64,000 nt of DNA from Erythrobacter sp. SG61-1L (GTDB lineage: Bacteria; Pseudomonadota; Alphaproteobacteria; Sphingomonadales; Sphingomonadaceae). Every line of letters begins with the position of its first letter. Positions within the stretch are counted from its first letter, which is position 1. The stretch spans positions 1,884,452-1,948,451 of the forward strand of contig NZ_JXQC01000003.1 of NCBI RefSeq assembly GCF_001305965.1, read 5' to 3'. Of this stretch, positions 17,922-26,307 are shown one piece after another. The notes under the pieces are model-generated. The model ran no database searches. It was not told the origin of the DNA and saw only the letters and a program-made list of their open reading frames with translations. Position numbers and translations under genes: made by a program.

Positions 17922-18025
17922 GCCGCGTGGACAAATTCCAGCGCGAGCTTCCATAACCGCTTGTCAGAATTTCAACCGAGAAGCCGCCATTCCGGACACG
18001 ATGACATTGCGGACATCCCCAATCT

Positions 18026-18152
18026 CCGCTCGTCCTGAGCTTGTCGAAGGACACGGCAAACCGTCAGCCCCATATCCCTTTGTTGGGCAAGCGCTGGCGC
18101 GTGTCGTTGGCCTTCGGCCAGCTTCGCTTCCGACAAGCTCAGGATGAGCGGT
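18026..18152. repeat. Inverted pair of REP-like elements
   Basis: CCGCTCGTCCTGAGCTTGTC at 18026-18045 (arm continues to 18050) recurs in inverted orientation at 18128-18152 as CTTCCGACAAGCTCAGGATG and onward, with few mismatches. Units with CTGAGCTTGTCGAAGGAC are common dispersed repeats in sphingomonad and related genomes. The 77 bases between the arms hold no recognisable gene. Confidence 0.7.
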
Positions 18153-18189
18153 TGTGGCGAGTGGGATTAGGCTTTTAGTCGATTACCAT

Positions 18190-18259
18190 CGTCATTCCCG
18201 CGAAGGCGGGAACCCAGCGGCAACCGTTGATCTGGGTTCCCGCCTTCGCGGGAATGACG
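18190..18259. repeat. Long palindromic repeat with 28-bp arms
   Basis: The arm at 18190-18217 (CGTCATTCCCGCGAAGGCGG and eight more bases) is exactly repeated in inverted form at 18232-18259, with a 14-base loop. Each arm also contains its own small hairpin, CCCGC-GAAG-GCGGG. Arms of this type are dispersed repeats in many alphaproteobacteria. In RNA this would fold as a very stable hairpin between the BamA-like gene and the small membrane protein gene. Confidence 0.85.
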
Positions 18260-18399
18260 AACTGGGGACTGGCAGTTCCCCCAACAGATATGCCGAGTGC
18301 CGCCAGTCCGGACACGACGACTTGACTGCCATTGTGACCTTGCGGAGGCCGCCCTATCAGCGGACGATCGTGCAGTGCGGAAAGCGGGGGAAGAGGTTG

Positions 18400-18603
18400 A
18401 TGAAGTTCATGCCGATTTGGGCGCAGCGCTACATGAGTTTCGTTGGGGGGCCCGCGTTCGTGATTAGCATCGCGTCTTTTATGTTGAGCAAGGACCCGTT
18501 TGCCGACTCAACGCTCACCGTTTCCGCGTTCATGGTATTCGCATCCGCCTGTGCGATCAGAGCATATTTCATGCTGCACGCAATGGGTCGGGGCGAGCTA
18601 TGA
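18400..18603 (+). CDS. Small membrane protein, unknown
   Basis: A 67-residue frame beginning MKFMPIWAQRYMSFVGG, with two hydrophobic segments (PAFVISIASFML at about 18-29 and SAFMVFASACAIRAYFML at about 43-60). The ATG at 18400 is preceded by AGAGG. The frame stays open upstream to 18154 but passes through the repeat palindrome, so the shorter product is preferred. No family is recognised. It converges with another small membrane protein gene 31 bp away. Confidence 0.45.
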   Translation: MKFMPIWAQRYMSFVGGPAFVISIASFMLSKDPFADSTLTVSAFMVFASACAIRAYFMLHAMGRGEL

Positions 18604-18634
18604 GGATTGGCTGACTGCGACAACTAAGCAGACT

Positions 18635-18991
18635 CTAGCTCAATCTTTTGATCCGCCTTTCGGGCACAATCCATCCTAATATCACCGGCACCAAGCTGAT
18701 GATTGATCCGCCGATGTTGAAAGTTACATGATCCGAAAGATGCCACGTTGGCCCGATGCCAAACTGGAGGATCATCAAAAGCAACCATGCAGTGGATAGG
18801 TTCGCATCGCGAAGGCGATGATACGTCATTATCGTCAGGGCAATCTCGGCAGCGACCGCGACGAGAAAGATAAGCCACGCGGGAATGCCGATATTTACCG
18901 ACGCTAAAGCAACGCAAATGATTGCTACAAGCGCTGCCGAACCAATCCGGTAGCGCGACCTCTCCCTGTATCGTGTCATATTCAGCGGCAT
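18635..18991 (-). CDS. Small integral membrane protein, DUF805-like
   Basis: The 118-residue product has four hydrophobic stretches (AALVAIICVALASV, WLIFLVAVAAEIALTI, WLLLMILQFGIG and IISLVPVILGWIV). A segment reading TYHRLRDANLSTAWLLLMI recalls the RLHD-x-x-x-SGWW motif of DUF805 membrane proteins, but the tryptophans are reduced. The start is taken at the ATG at 18991, with AGG nine bases before; in-frame TTG codons lie at 18994 and 18997, and another ATG at 18979. Base composition here is slightly less GC-rich than in neighbouring genes. Function unknown. Confidence 0.55.
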   Translation of the reverse strand: MPLNMTRYRERSRYRIGSAALVAIICVALASVNIGIPAWLIFLVAVAAEIALTIMTYHRLRDANLSTAWLLLMILQFGIGPTWHLSDHVTFNIGGSIISLVPVILGWIVPERRIKRLS

Positions 18992-19511
18992 CAACAACAG
19001 CCTAAGATACGGTCCGTCCGCTTACCACCCCATTCCTGCCATTCAGGCCGCAGGCCGTCCTCCCGGGTTTCAGACGCTCATTCAGGTCCGAATTTGTCCA
19101 CGCTGCCTGGGTCGGCTGGACAAACCCGACCTTTAGACAGCTTGTCCACCTTCACCATTTCCGCACATGCGCATGGCGAAAGTGGGAGGAAATCACTTTC
19201 CTACATACCGGCAAATGGCGTTTATCCTGTGTGATGAACTGCCTGGTCTCCGCCCCGCCATGCGCCCCCGCAATCCCGGCTCGCGACCGCCTCCTTGCGA
19301 GACGGCTCACAGCCCGCGCGACTGCCCAAAATGAAAAGTCACACCGAAGATCGCGTCCATCGCTGAAAAACGGCTCGAAACCGGGGCTGACGAGGCCATT
19401 GCGCCAAAAGTTTCGCAGGCCTTTTCGTGTCAACATTCACCCCTGTTCCAGACAGGCAAAAGGGCCCTCCTCTGCGCGAGAAGGGCCCCTTCCCTGTTCA
19501 GCTCCGGGGCG
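18992..19511. other. Intergenic region between the small membrane protein and the TBDR 3' end
   Basis: This 520-bp region holds the TBDR terminator (19458-19491) and a short dyad, TTTGTCCA/TGGACAAA, at 19093-19100 and 19117-19124. A 94-codon minus-strand frame at 19152-19436 has a basic, low-complexity product with no recognisable family and is not accepted as a gene. Confidence 0.6.
19458..19491 (-). terminator. Terminator of the second TBDR gene
   Basis: On the minus strand AGGGGCCCTTCTC pairs with GAGGAGGGCCCTTTT around the loop GCGCA, ending in a short T-run. It lies about 20 bases after the TBDR stop codon at 19512. Confidence 0.75.
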
Positions 19512-22500
19512 TCAGAACTTGACGTTGGCACCCAGGAAGAAGCGGCGACCATTGGTGTCGTAATAGGTCGACGTATAGCTGCCGCCCTGCAGCAGGCCGT
19601 TCGTCGCAGCGCTGGTGTTGGCGGGGTTATAGTTGGTCAACGGCGGTGCCCGGTTAAACAGGTTTTCCACGCCGAAGCGGATCGTGAAATTATCCGCCAC
19701 GGCATAGCTGCCGTTCAGATGGAAGATGTCATAGGCCGGAGCGCCGACAGTGGTCGTCGCGATGGTGGCTTCGGAAGAATCTTCCACAGAAGGCAGGTGC
19801 TGCCACTGCAGGCCAAGCTGAACCTTACCGACGCTGTAGTTCAGGCTGGTCAGCATGCGGTAGCGATAGGCACCGGAGTTCAGCCCGTTCTCGGTCGTGC
19901 CGAAGGTGCCGACATAGTCGACCATCGGCAGGGTAGGCAGCGCCGCGCTCTTGTACTTGAGCAGGTAGCTGAACACGACGTTTGCCGACAGCGTGCCCGG
20001 GCCTACGTCCATGCCCCAGTCGAGCTGGGTATCGATGCCCTGAACCCGGAAGCGACCGTTATTGGTATAGGTGGTGTACACCGTTCCCTGCTGGCCGGTC
20101 TGGTTGCGCTGGATGTTCTGGCAGAAGGCCGTATCGGCCGCTGCCGAAGCATCGGTGAGCACCAACGGGTTATAGTTCGGATCGAGACATTGCTGGAGCG
20201 CGGCGGCTACGGTCAGCGGAGCGATCGCGTCCTTCACATAGATGTCGTACCAATCCACCGAGAGCCGCAGGCGCGAAAGCGCCGGGGTTTCGAAGGGCGA
20301 GTTGAACACCACGCCAGCAGTCCAGGTATCGGACTTTTCCGTCGTCAGGTCAGCATTGCCCACCAGCGTCGGCCAGGCATAGCCGAAGGTCGAATTCGAC
20401 TGGGTGCCCGCATAATACTGCGTCTTGGCCGTGGAATCGCCGGAGCGATCCATCAGCTGTTCGCAGACCGCGCGCACGGCATTGCCATTGGTATTGGCGG
20501 GGTTCGCCGACCACGAAAGCGGGTTGGCGAGCGAGCAGGGATCGCCGGCGTAGTTCACGCCGAAGGTTTCCTGCGACGCCAGATAGAGCTCGCCGATATT
20601 CGGCGAACGCTCCGCCCGGTTGTAGCCGCCACGAATCCGCATCCAGTCGTTCACTTCCCAGTCGCCCAGCACCTTGTAGGTGTAGCTGGTGCCGGTGGTG
20701 CTGTAGTCAGAGATACGGCCGCCGATTTCGAGGCTCAGCGACTTGGCAAAGGGCTGATCGGCCAGAACCGGCACCAGCAATTCGCCATAGACTTCCTTGG
20801 CATCGTAATAGCCGTAGGAATCCGCGCTCGGATAGATGCCCAGCGCCTGATCCTGGAACGATGTGCCCTGGCTGGTCAGCGTATCGTTGATGAACTCATA
20901 TTCCTGCTCACGATAGCTGGCACCCAAAGCCGCGCGCAGTTCACCAGCCGGAAGGTCGAGCAGCTTGCCCTGAAGGTTGGCTTCCACGATGGTCTGGCGC
21001 ATCGAGGAACGGTTCTTCAGGTCAGCCTTGATCGCATCGAGGCAGTCCTGCGAGAAGCCGCCTTCAGGCTGGATGAAGAAGTTCAGGCCGCTGGTGCAAG
21101 TGGCAGTGGAAGCGCCGAAGCCGCCATCCTTGGAATTGCCGGTGGCGGAGAAGCCCTCACCGAAATTGCCGGAATTGAGGACGGTGCGCAGGCGTTCCAG
21201 CGAATAGATGCCGGTCTGGCGCGAGGAGGTGACCGAAACGCCGTGATTGACGAAGGCTTCCCAGGTCCAGTCCGTGCCGGGAATGGACCCTTCAAGGCCC
21301 GCCAGCATGTTATAGGTCATCACATCGGTGAAGCCTTCGCGGTCTTCCGGCATCATGGTGCGCAGTTCGAACGGCGCATCCGGATCGGGGCGGCTGTTCA
21401 GCAGTTCCCACATATCCGCCGGAAGCTGATCGGCATCCAGCGTGGTCGGGTCAATCGCCACGCTCCAGCCGGATGTGACCGGCCCCGGTTCCTGACGTGT
21501 ATAAGTGCTCACATGGCTGAAGAGGCCCTGTGCGAATACGCCGATCCAGTCATTGATCTCGTAATTGCCGCGGGCGAAGAAATTGTAACGGGTCAGCGGC
21601 AGGATAAGGTAGGAACTGGTGTTGTTCTGGCCCATGGTCCCGGCTTCGGTGACCTTGTATTCATAGCCATCGACATCGCCGTTGAAGCCCTCGAAATAGG
21701 GCGTGTAAACCCCGCCATTATACCAGGAGCCGTTGACGAAGGCAGAGCCGTCGGTGTTCGTATAGGCCGTATAACCGCCGGCCGGCAGCGACGAATTGGG
21801 GAACATGCTCGAGACGGCCGTCGGCAGATTGGCATAGCCGAAATAAATGCCCGGGGATTCGATGAAGAACTGGGTGCCGCTCACGCTCGTATCGGCCCAC
21901 AGGTCGCGATACCAGGACCGGTCACGCTGGTAGCTGGCCTCGCGGGTGTTCATCGACATGGCGATGCTGACATTGCCGCGCCCATCATCGAAGTCGGCAC
22001 CCATAATGCCCGAAAGCTGGTATTCCAGCCCGTCGCCTTCCTGCGTCAGGCCAACCTGGCCGTCGAGTTCGAGGCCCTGGACATTCTTCTTCAGGATGAA
22101 GTTGGTCACGCCCGCGATGGCATCGGCACCATAGGTCGCCGAAGCACCACCGGAGATGACTTCCACGCGTTCGATGGCCGCGCTCGGGATCGTCGAGATG
22201 TCGACCACGCCCGAGGCATTGCTCGGCGTGGACCGGCGGCCATCAAGCAGCACGAGGTTGCGGTTGGCGCCGATGCCGCGCAGCGAGATCGTGGCCGCGC
22301 CGGGCGTGTTGGTCGCAGTCGGCTGAATGTCGCCACCCGCTGTCGGCGTCTGTGCCGGAACGAACTGCGGCAGTTTGTTGAGGTTCACTTCGAGCGCAGC
22401 GGTGGCAGAGTTCTGCAGCAAGCTCTCATCTACGGTCACAGTGGGGCTGTTGGATTCGAAATCCTTGCGCTGGATGCGCGAGCCGGTGACGATGATGGCA

Positions 22501-22640
22501 TCGGCGGGCGAGACTTCTTCTTTCCCATCCTCGTCCTGAGCCATGGCAGGCTGAGCCATCACGGCAATCAGCGCGACAGACGCGCACGACGCGAGGAGCC
22601 TGCCGCAATTGGCGACAAGCATGCCTGGAGCAATTCGCAT
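19512..22640 (-). CDS. TonB-dependent receptor
   Basis: A 1042-residue receptor. The signal peptide ends near residue 34 (AQPAMAQDE), followed by a TonB-box-like ADAIIVTGSRIQR, a plug domain with SLRGIGANRNLVLLDGRRS and YGADAIAGVTNFIL, and a barrel ending FFLGANVKF. It belongs to the same large sphingomonad TBDR subgroup as the receptor at 8052. The ligand is unknown. Upstream on the other strand, beyond an inserted IS element, is a double-TetR regulator. Before the IS arrived the two were probably divergent neighbours, so that regulator is the best candidate for control of this receptor. Confidence 0.95.
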   Translation of the reverse strand: MRIAPGMLVANCGRLLASCASVALIAVMAQPAMAQDEDGKEEVSPADAIIVTGSRIQRKDFESNSPTVTVDESLLQNSATAALEVNLNKLPQFVPAQTPTAGGDIQPTATNTPGAATISLRGIGANRNLVLLDGRRSTPSNASGVVDISTIPSAAIERVEVISGGASATYGADAIAGVTNFILKKNVQGLELDGQVGLTQEGDGLEYQLSGIMGADFDDGRGNVSIAMSMNTREASYQRDRSWYRDLWADTSVSGTQFFIESPGIYFGYANLPTAVSSMFPNSSLPAGGYTAYTNTDGSAFVNGSWYNGGVYTPYFEGFNGDVDGYEYKVTEAGTMGQNNTSSYLILPLTRYNFFARGNYEINDWIGVFAQGLFSHVSTYTRQEPGPVTSGWSVAIDPTTLDADQLPADMWELLNSRPDPDAPFELRTMMPEDREGFTDVMTYNMLAGLEGSIPGTDWTWEAFVNHGVSVTSSRQTGIYSLERLRTVLNSGNFGEGFSATGNSKDGGFGASTATCTSGLNFFIQPEGGFSQDCLDAIKADLKNRSSMRQTIVEANLQGKLLDLPAGELRAALGASYREQEYEFINDTLTSQGTSFQDQALGIYPSADSYGYYDAKEVYGELLVPVLADQPFAKSLSLEIGGRISDYSTTGTSYTYKVLGDWEVNDWMRIRGGYNRAERSPNIGELYLASQETFGVNYAGDPCSLANPLSWSANPANTNGNAVRAVCEQLMDRSGDSTAKTQYYAGTQSNSTFGYAWPTLVGNADLTTEKSDTWTAGVVFNSPFETPALSRLRLSVDWYDIYVKDAIAPLTVAAALQQCLDPNYNPLVLTDASAAADTAFCQNIQRNQTGQQGTVYTTYTNNGRFRVQGIDTQLDWGMDVGPGTLSANVVFSYLLKYKSAALPTLPMVDYVGTFGTTENGLNSGAYRYRMLTSLNYSVGKVQLGLQWQHLPSVEDSSEATIATTTVGAPAYDIFHLNGSYAVADNFTIRFGVENLFNRAPPLTNYNPANTSAATNGLLQGGSYTSTYYDTNGRRFFLGANVKF

Positions 22641-23020
22641 ATTTTACCTCCCAGATTTGTATTCTTTTTGAGAATCATTCGTCCGGGACGAACCCTCACG
22701 CCCCGGAAGGTTCGCGTTTGGCCCGGCATTTTTTCTGGGATTTTTCCGACGTTTGCAGGAAGTTGCCTGCAGGCAATGCGGCCGTCAAAGGCGGTCAGAT
22801 TCTGCCACGAATGGTCGCGGCACCTGCTGTCCACATGGCACCTACCCCACCAGCAAGCCGCACCCGGTGGGCCGGATCGCCCGGTTTTCCTGCGCCTCGA
22901 CAGCCCCGTGCCGTGCCGGAACTCTGCCAATTCTAGAACATTTGTATGATCCTTTTCCTTCTGGACAGAGGGCATTCCCAAATGGCGCCTGATCGTGCAT
23001 CTTGTCTGGTGGGAGACGTA
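22641..23020. other. TBDR upstream region, truncated by the IS insertion
   Basis: This 380-bp stretch should contain the TBDR promoter on the minus strand and, before the IS insertion, the promoter of the tandem TetR gene. GAGAATCATTC just upstream of the TBDR start vaguely resembles half of a Fur-type site, which I do not consider supported. No gene is evident. Confidence 0.5.
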
Positions 23021-23048
23021 ATACCAACCTGCATTGATCATGACCCAC
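23021..23048 (+). repeat. Left terminal inverted repeat of the IS630 element
   Basis: The sequence begins ATACCAACCTGC and has TGACCCAC at offset 21. It matches the opposite end at most of the first 12 positions and again in the TGAC block. Confidence 0.75.
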
Positions 23049-24104
23049 GGGCCCATTTGCGGCGGCCGATGGTCATGATGCGCCATGGCTGATCGGTGAG
23101 CTTGTTCCACGCCTCGCAGCAGTGATCGACGATGTTATCGTGGGAGGTGAACACGCGGTTGGAGAGCCAGTTGTCGCGCATAAACTGCCAGATGTTCTCG
23201 ACGGGGTTGAGCTCTGGGCACTTGGCTGGCAGCGCGATGATGCTGATGTTGTCGGGCACGATGAGCTTTCCGGTCATGTGCCAACCGGCCTGATCCATCA
23301 GCACGACCGCGTGAGCGCCGGGGGCGACGGCGAGGGAGATTTCGGCAAGATGCAGGGACATCATCTCTGTATTGCAGAAGGGCAGAACAAGGCCGGCACC
23401 CTTGCCCTGCTCGGGGCAGATCGCGCCGAAGATGTAGGCCGATTTCGTCCGCTGATCCTTGGGCGCTGATGGCCGGGTCCCGCGTCTGGCCCAGCGCCGC
23501 GTGATCTTGTTCTTTTGGCCGATCCGCGCTTCGTCCTGGAACCATATCTCTATGGGCGTGCCCTTGGGGAGGGTTGCTCTGACCTTTGCCAGCTCGGCGG
23601 CAAAACCCCCTTTTTGAAGGCCTCCGCGGCGAGTTCGTTCTGGGCATGGTGGCGAGGCCGAGCCGTGAGCTTGACGTAGCCCAGCTTCTTCAGTTCGCGC
23701 GACACGGTGCTCACATCGAGCGAAACCGCAAACTCATCATGAAGCCACTGCACCAGATCGATCAGCCGCCAGCGCACGACGCCATGCACCGCCGGGATCG
23801 GACCACGCTCGACAACCTCCAGAAGCGCGCGGCGCTGAATATCATTGAGCCGGGATCGAGGACCGGGTGCCTTGCCATCCAGAAGGCCATCCGGGCCACG
23901 GGTATTGAACCGGACCACCCAGTCTCGCACGATCTGCAGACCCACCCCGCCGATCCGCGCCGCCGCAGTCCGGCTGCCACCGTCGTAGATCTCGGCCAAG
24001 GCTAAAAGCCGCCGCGTCTGGTTCGCGCTCTTCGACGCACGCGCCAATCGCCTCAAGGCAGCGCCATCATAATCATCACGCAAGCCGATCGCTGAACCCA
24101 TCAA
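23038..24104 (-). CDS. IS630-family DDE transposase, expressed by -1 frameshift
   Basis: The first frame (24104 to about 23604) encodes the N-terminal helix-turn-helix part (SRTAAARIGGVGLQIVRDWV). The second frame (to 23038) encodes the catalytic part. The acidic triad is visible as WFQDEARIG, VLMDQAGWH and ELNPVENIWQ, and the protein ends GRRKWARGS. The frames join by a -1 shift at A AAG GGG within TTC AAA AAG GGG GTT TTG. That fits the X XXY YYZ slippery pattern and yields KKGGFAAELAKVRATLP in the fused protein. No other stop or deletion interrupts it, so the element may be active. IS630 elements insert at TA and duplicate it. Confidence 0.85.
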
Positions 24105-24164
24105 ACTACCCTCCAGAACAGGGCGTCATAGATTCAGACTTTCAGGCTCTTGGGAATCCCCATC

Positions 24165-24192
24165 GTGAGTCAGCGGCCGCACAAGTTGGTAT
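24165..24192 (-). repeat. Right terminal inverted repeat of the IS630 element
   Basis: On the minus strand the end reads ATACCAACTTGT, then TGACTCAC at offset 21. It pairs with the left end. The next 19 bases, containing the ribosome site of the TetR gene, lie outside the element. Confidence 0.75.
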
Positions 24193-24211
24193 AAAAGGGA
24201 CGGGAAATATA

Positions 24212-25468
24212 ATGGCACCTAATGCCGGGGATTCTTCTTTTATTGGACGAGACACTGCCACCAACGATACTCAAAGCCGCTTAATACGCACACTCTGCAA
24301 ACTCTGGAGCCAGCACAGCCAGGCAGAGATTTCCGTGCGCATGGTTGCTCGGGAAGCCGATGCTTCGGTTTCTGCGATCGATTATCATTTTGGCAGTCTG
24401 GAACAATTGTTCACTCATGCGCAAAGCGTCGCGCTGCAGCGCGCCAGCGACTGGATGGAAGGCGTTTTCAACGAATTGCGCGACTATCCGCTGGCAGATT
24501 TGCCGTTGGCGACCCATGCATCGCTTATGGCTGCGCTGATCGAACAGTGGACCGGCGAGCAGCGGCCGCTGGCGCTGGCGTGGCGCGAAGCCCATGCCGC
24601 CGCGCTGACCCAGCCGAACCAGCTTGAGCCACATGCGAAATGGACAGCCTTGTGGCGCGGCTTCTGGGAAAGGATGTGTGGCGAGTTCCACTTCGCCGGC
24701 AGTCCCGAACTTCTCTGGCTGTTCTTCGATGGAGAGGCCAGCCAGCATCTCATCCGCTGGCACAGCCTGCTGGATCGTGCATTGCTGGATGAGACAGCGC
24801 TGGCTTTGTTCCAGTTCATCGAGCAGCCCTGCGTTACGTGCTCGTCAGTGAGGGTCGCCTATCAGGATCTGGCTGAGCGCGACTATCGGCGCGTCTTCGG
24901 CGCGAAGGAGGAGTTTACCGCAATTGACGATGCGGCAGCCGCCCTCCTTTCCGAAAGCGGCCTTGCCTCGCTTACGTTTCGGTCGGTCGCCAGCCGCGCC
25001 GGGACAACACTTGGCGCGGTGTCGTATCATTTCGGCTCGAAGTCCAAGATGCTGCGCCTGGCACTCCAGCGCATCTATGAGGGCAGTTCGAGCCGGCCGA
25101 CCATAAGCCAGATCCACGCCATGCCAACCGATCCCATGGATGCCAGGCAAGCCGTGATCCGCGGAGTAATCGGCGGCAGGGAACCCCTGTTGAGAGCGCT
25201 CGACGAGATCATCCTCAACCTCAGCCGTGGCGAGAGTGACAAGGCGCTGGGCGGTGTGATCCGTGCATTTCGCGATCCGGTGGGAGTCGGCGTTCTCGGC
25301 AAACTGCTGGCCGCGCCCGAACTGGTTACGCCAGCACTCGTTGCCGTCCTTTCATCCGCAATCCGTGGCTTCGGACATTGCAGTGCGGGGATGGCTCATG
25401 ATGAAGCCACGGCGCTTGGCCAGAAGGCGTTCGAAATGTTCGTTATTGCAGCGCGCAGTCCTTCATGA
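24212..25468 (+). CDS. Regulator with two tandem TetR-type DNA-binding units
   Basis: At 418 residues it is about double the normal TetR length. The first HTH lies near residues 21-68 (ISVRMVAREADASVSAIDYH then FGSLEQLF). A second lies near 237-287 (LLSESGLASLTFRSVASRAG then TTLGAVSYHFGSKSKM), each followed by a helical ligand/dimerisation region. A single chain with both DNA-reading heads could bind as a monomer or a dimer of dimers. The ribosome site GGGACGGGAAATATA lies between the IS end and the ATG, so the coding sequence is intact but its native promoter has been displaced. The likely original target is the TBDR on the other side of the IS. Confidence 0.88.
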   Translation: MAPNAGDSSFIGRDTATNDTQSRLIRTLCKLWSQHSQAEISVRMVAREADASVSAIDYHFGSLEQLFTHAQSVALQRASDWMEGVFNELRDYPLADLPLATHASLMAALIEQWTGEQRPLALAWREAHAAALTQPNQLEPHAKWTALWRGFWERMCGEFHFAGSPELLWLFFDGEASQHLIRWHSLLDRALLDETALALFQFIEQPCVTCSSVRVAYQDLAERDYRRVFGAKEEFTAIDDAAAALLSESGLASLTFRSVASRAGTTLGAVSYHFGSKSKMLRLALQRIYEGSSSRPTISQIHAMPTDPMDARQAVIRGVIGGREPLLRALDEIILNLSRGESDKALGGVIRAFRDPVGVGVLGKLLAAPELVTPALVAVLSSAIRGFGHCSAGMAHDEATALGQKAFEMFVIAARSPS

Positions 25469-25487
25469 CAGCGCAGGCAGATTAAAA

Positions 25488-25530
25488 GTTCGCCGGTCAC
25501 GCGGGGGTAGCTCCCCCGCTCCCGGCGAAC
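25488..25530. terminator. Strong hairpin downstream of the tandem TetR gene
   Basis: GTTCGCCGG at 25488-25496 pairs with CCGGCGAAC at 25522-25530, and inside it GCGGGGG pairs with CCCCCGC. A T-run follows only on the minus strand (GAACTTTTAATC). As a plus-strand terminator it would lack a U-tract, so it may act in either direction or as an mRNA 3' stabiliser. Confidence 0.55.
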
Positions 25531-25682
25531 CGCCCGCGCAAGCAATTCCGTTGTGGAACAATCGTTCCGTTTCAAGACTCGGGCAGGCCAACCCACTTGC
25601 GCCAAAGTCCCAACTGTGAACATGCTTTTTCCGGAACCGAATTCACCAAGTTCATAAATCTGGCAGAGACTTTGGCGTTCAG

Positions 25683-25922
25683 ATGCTCAATCAACCGGTC
25701 TATATCGGCGACGCCCAAGGCGAAGGTCATCACATTACGTTGACGCTTTTCGACACCGGCGCACTGGTGATCGCATCGTTCAATCCGGATACGGGCAATC
25801 GCGGCCAGATTGTGATGCAGCCCGACCAGTGGCGGGCCGCCATGAAGATGCTGGTCGATTCCTATGGGATCGCCGCGTGCCCCTATTATGACGGCCATCA
25901 GGCCTGCCAGGCCCCCGAATAG
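25683..25922 (+). CDS. Small hypothetical protein
   Basis: A 79-residue acidic-to-neutral protein beginning MLNQPVYIGDAQGEGHH, with two beta-rich halves and CPYYDGHQACQAPE at the C-terminus; its only two cysteines lie there. There is no signal peptide or membrane segment. The ATG at 25683 is the only ATG/GTG start after the in-frame upstream stop and has no clear ribosome site. Codon use matches neighbours, so I consider it probably real. No family is recognised. Its position between two regulators gives no functional hint. Confidence 0.5.
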   Translation: MLNQPVYIGDAQGEGHHITLTLFDTGALVIASFNPDTGNRGQIVMQPDQWRAAMKMLVDSYGIAACPYYDGHQACQAPE

Positions 25923-26307
25923 GTCGGCGAGACCGACCATTTGCTTCACCTGTGAAGTTCCGAAAGCAGGTTCGCATTTGGCTGTTGCTCAAACAGCGCC
26001 AGAGGCTTCCCGCGCTCTGCCGACCATCAACAAACTGAACAGCCTGCAAGAACGTCTCGACTTGAATCCGGCATCTATTCGTAATTTCTATTAGTTCACC
26101 GCCCGTTTCAATCCGGCAAGCGGCACTTTATCGCCCAATAAATTTGAGTTATCTTTTCCATATTCTCGTTATACGTCCAGCGCGATCATCCCGATGGCGC
26201 CATCTGATTGATACGTTATCGTATATATGAGCCTCTAACTGCTTGTTATTCATACGGAGGCAGAGTGTTCACTTGTAAACGGCGGGACGCACTCTTAGGC
26301 TGACGGG
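25923..26307. other. Intergenic region upstream of the Crp/Fnr regulator
   Basis: This 385-bp, comparatively AT-rich stretch contains a dyad ATACG-TTAT-CGTAT at 26211-26224 about 85 bp before the regulator start, a possible autoregulatory operator. No convincing gene was seen. A plus-strand frame ending at 26094 reads through the end of the preceding gene in another frame and is rejected. Confidence 0.5.

Larger units (their letters stand above)
17922..18399. other. Repeat-rich intergenic region
   Basis: This 478-bp stretch after the BamA-like gene contains two palindromic repeat elements (18026-18152 and 18190-18259, listed separately). No convincing coding sequence was seen. An open frame from 18154 runs through the palindrome and is probably not translated before 18400. 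Confidence 0.7.
23021..24192 (-). mobile_element. IS630-family insertion sequence, apparently intact
   Basis: The element is about 1172 bp, bounded by imperfect terminal inverted repeats that both begin ATACCAAC (23021-23048, and the complement of 24165-24192), with a further TGAC match at the same offset. It encodes one transposase split over two frames. The flanks are TA on the left and AA on the right, so the TA target duplication expected for IS630 is either imperfect or the true end is one base further in. The insertion lies 20 bp before the start codon of the tandem TetR regulator. Confidence 0.85.

Noticed and set aside
19152-19436. 94-codon minus-strand frame downstream of the TBDR
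   Set aside because: Arg-rich, no ribosome site of note, no recognisable family; likely chance in GC-rich DNA.
22660-22690. Fur-box-like GAGAATCATTC upstream of the second TBDR
   Set aside because: Only a partial half-site; not enough to claim iron control.
19719-22949. A 1076-codon plus-strand open frame opposite the TBDR
   Set aside because: It is antisense to a clearly recognisable receptor, has composition expected of GC-rich shadow frames (many Arg, Gly, His, Ala), and no family motif.
25864-26094. 76-codon plus-strand frame
   Set aside because: It starts inside the small gene at 25683-25922 in another frame and shows no conserved character.
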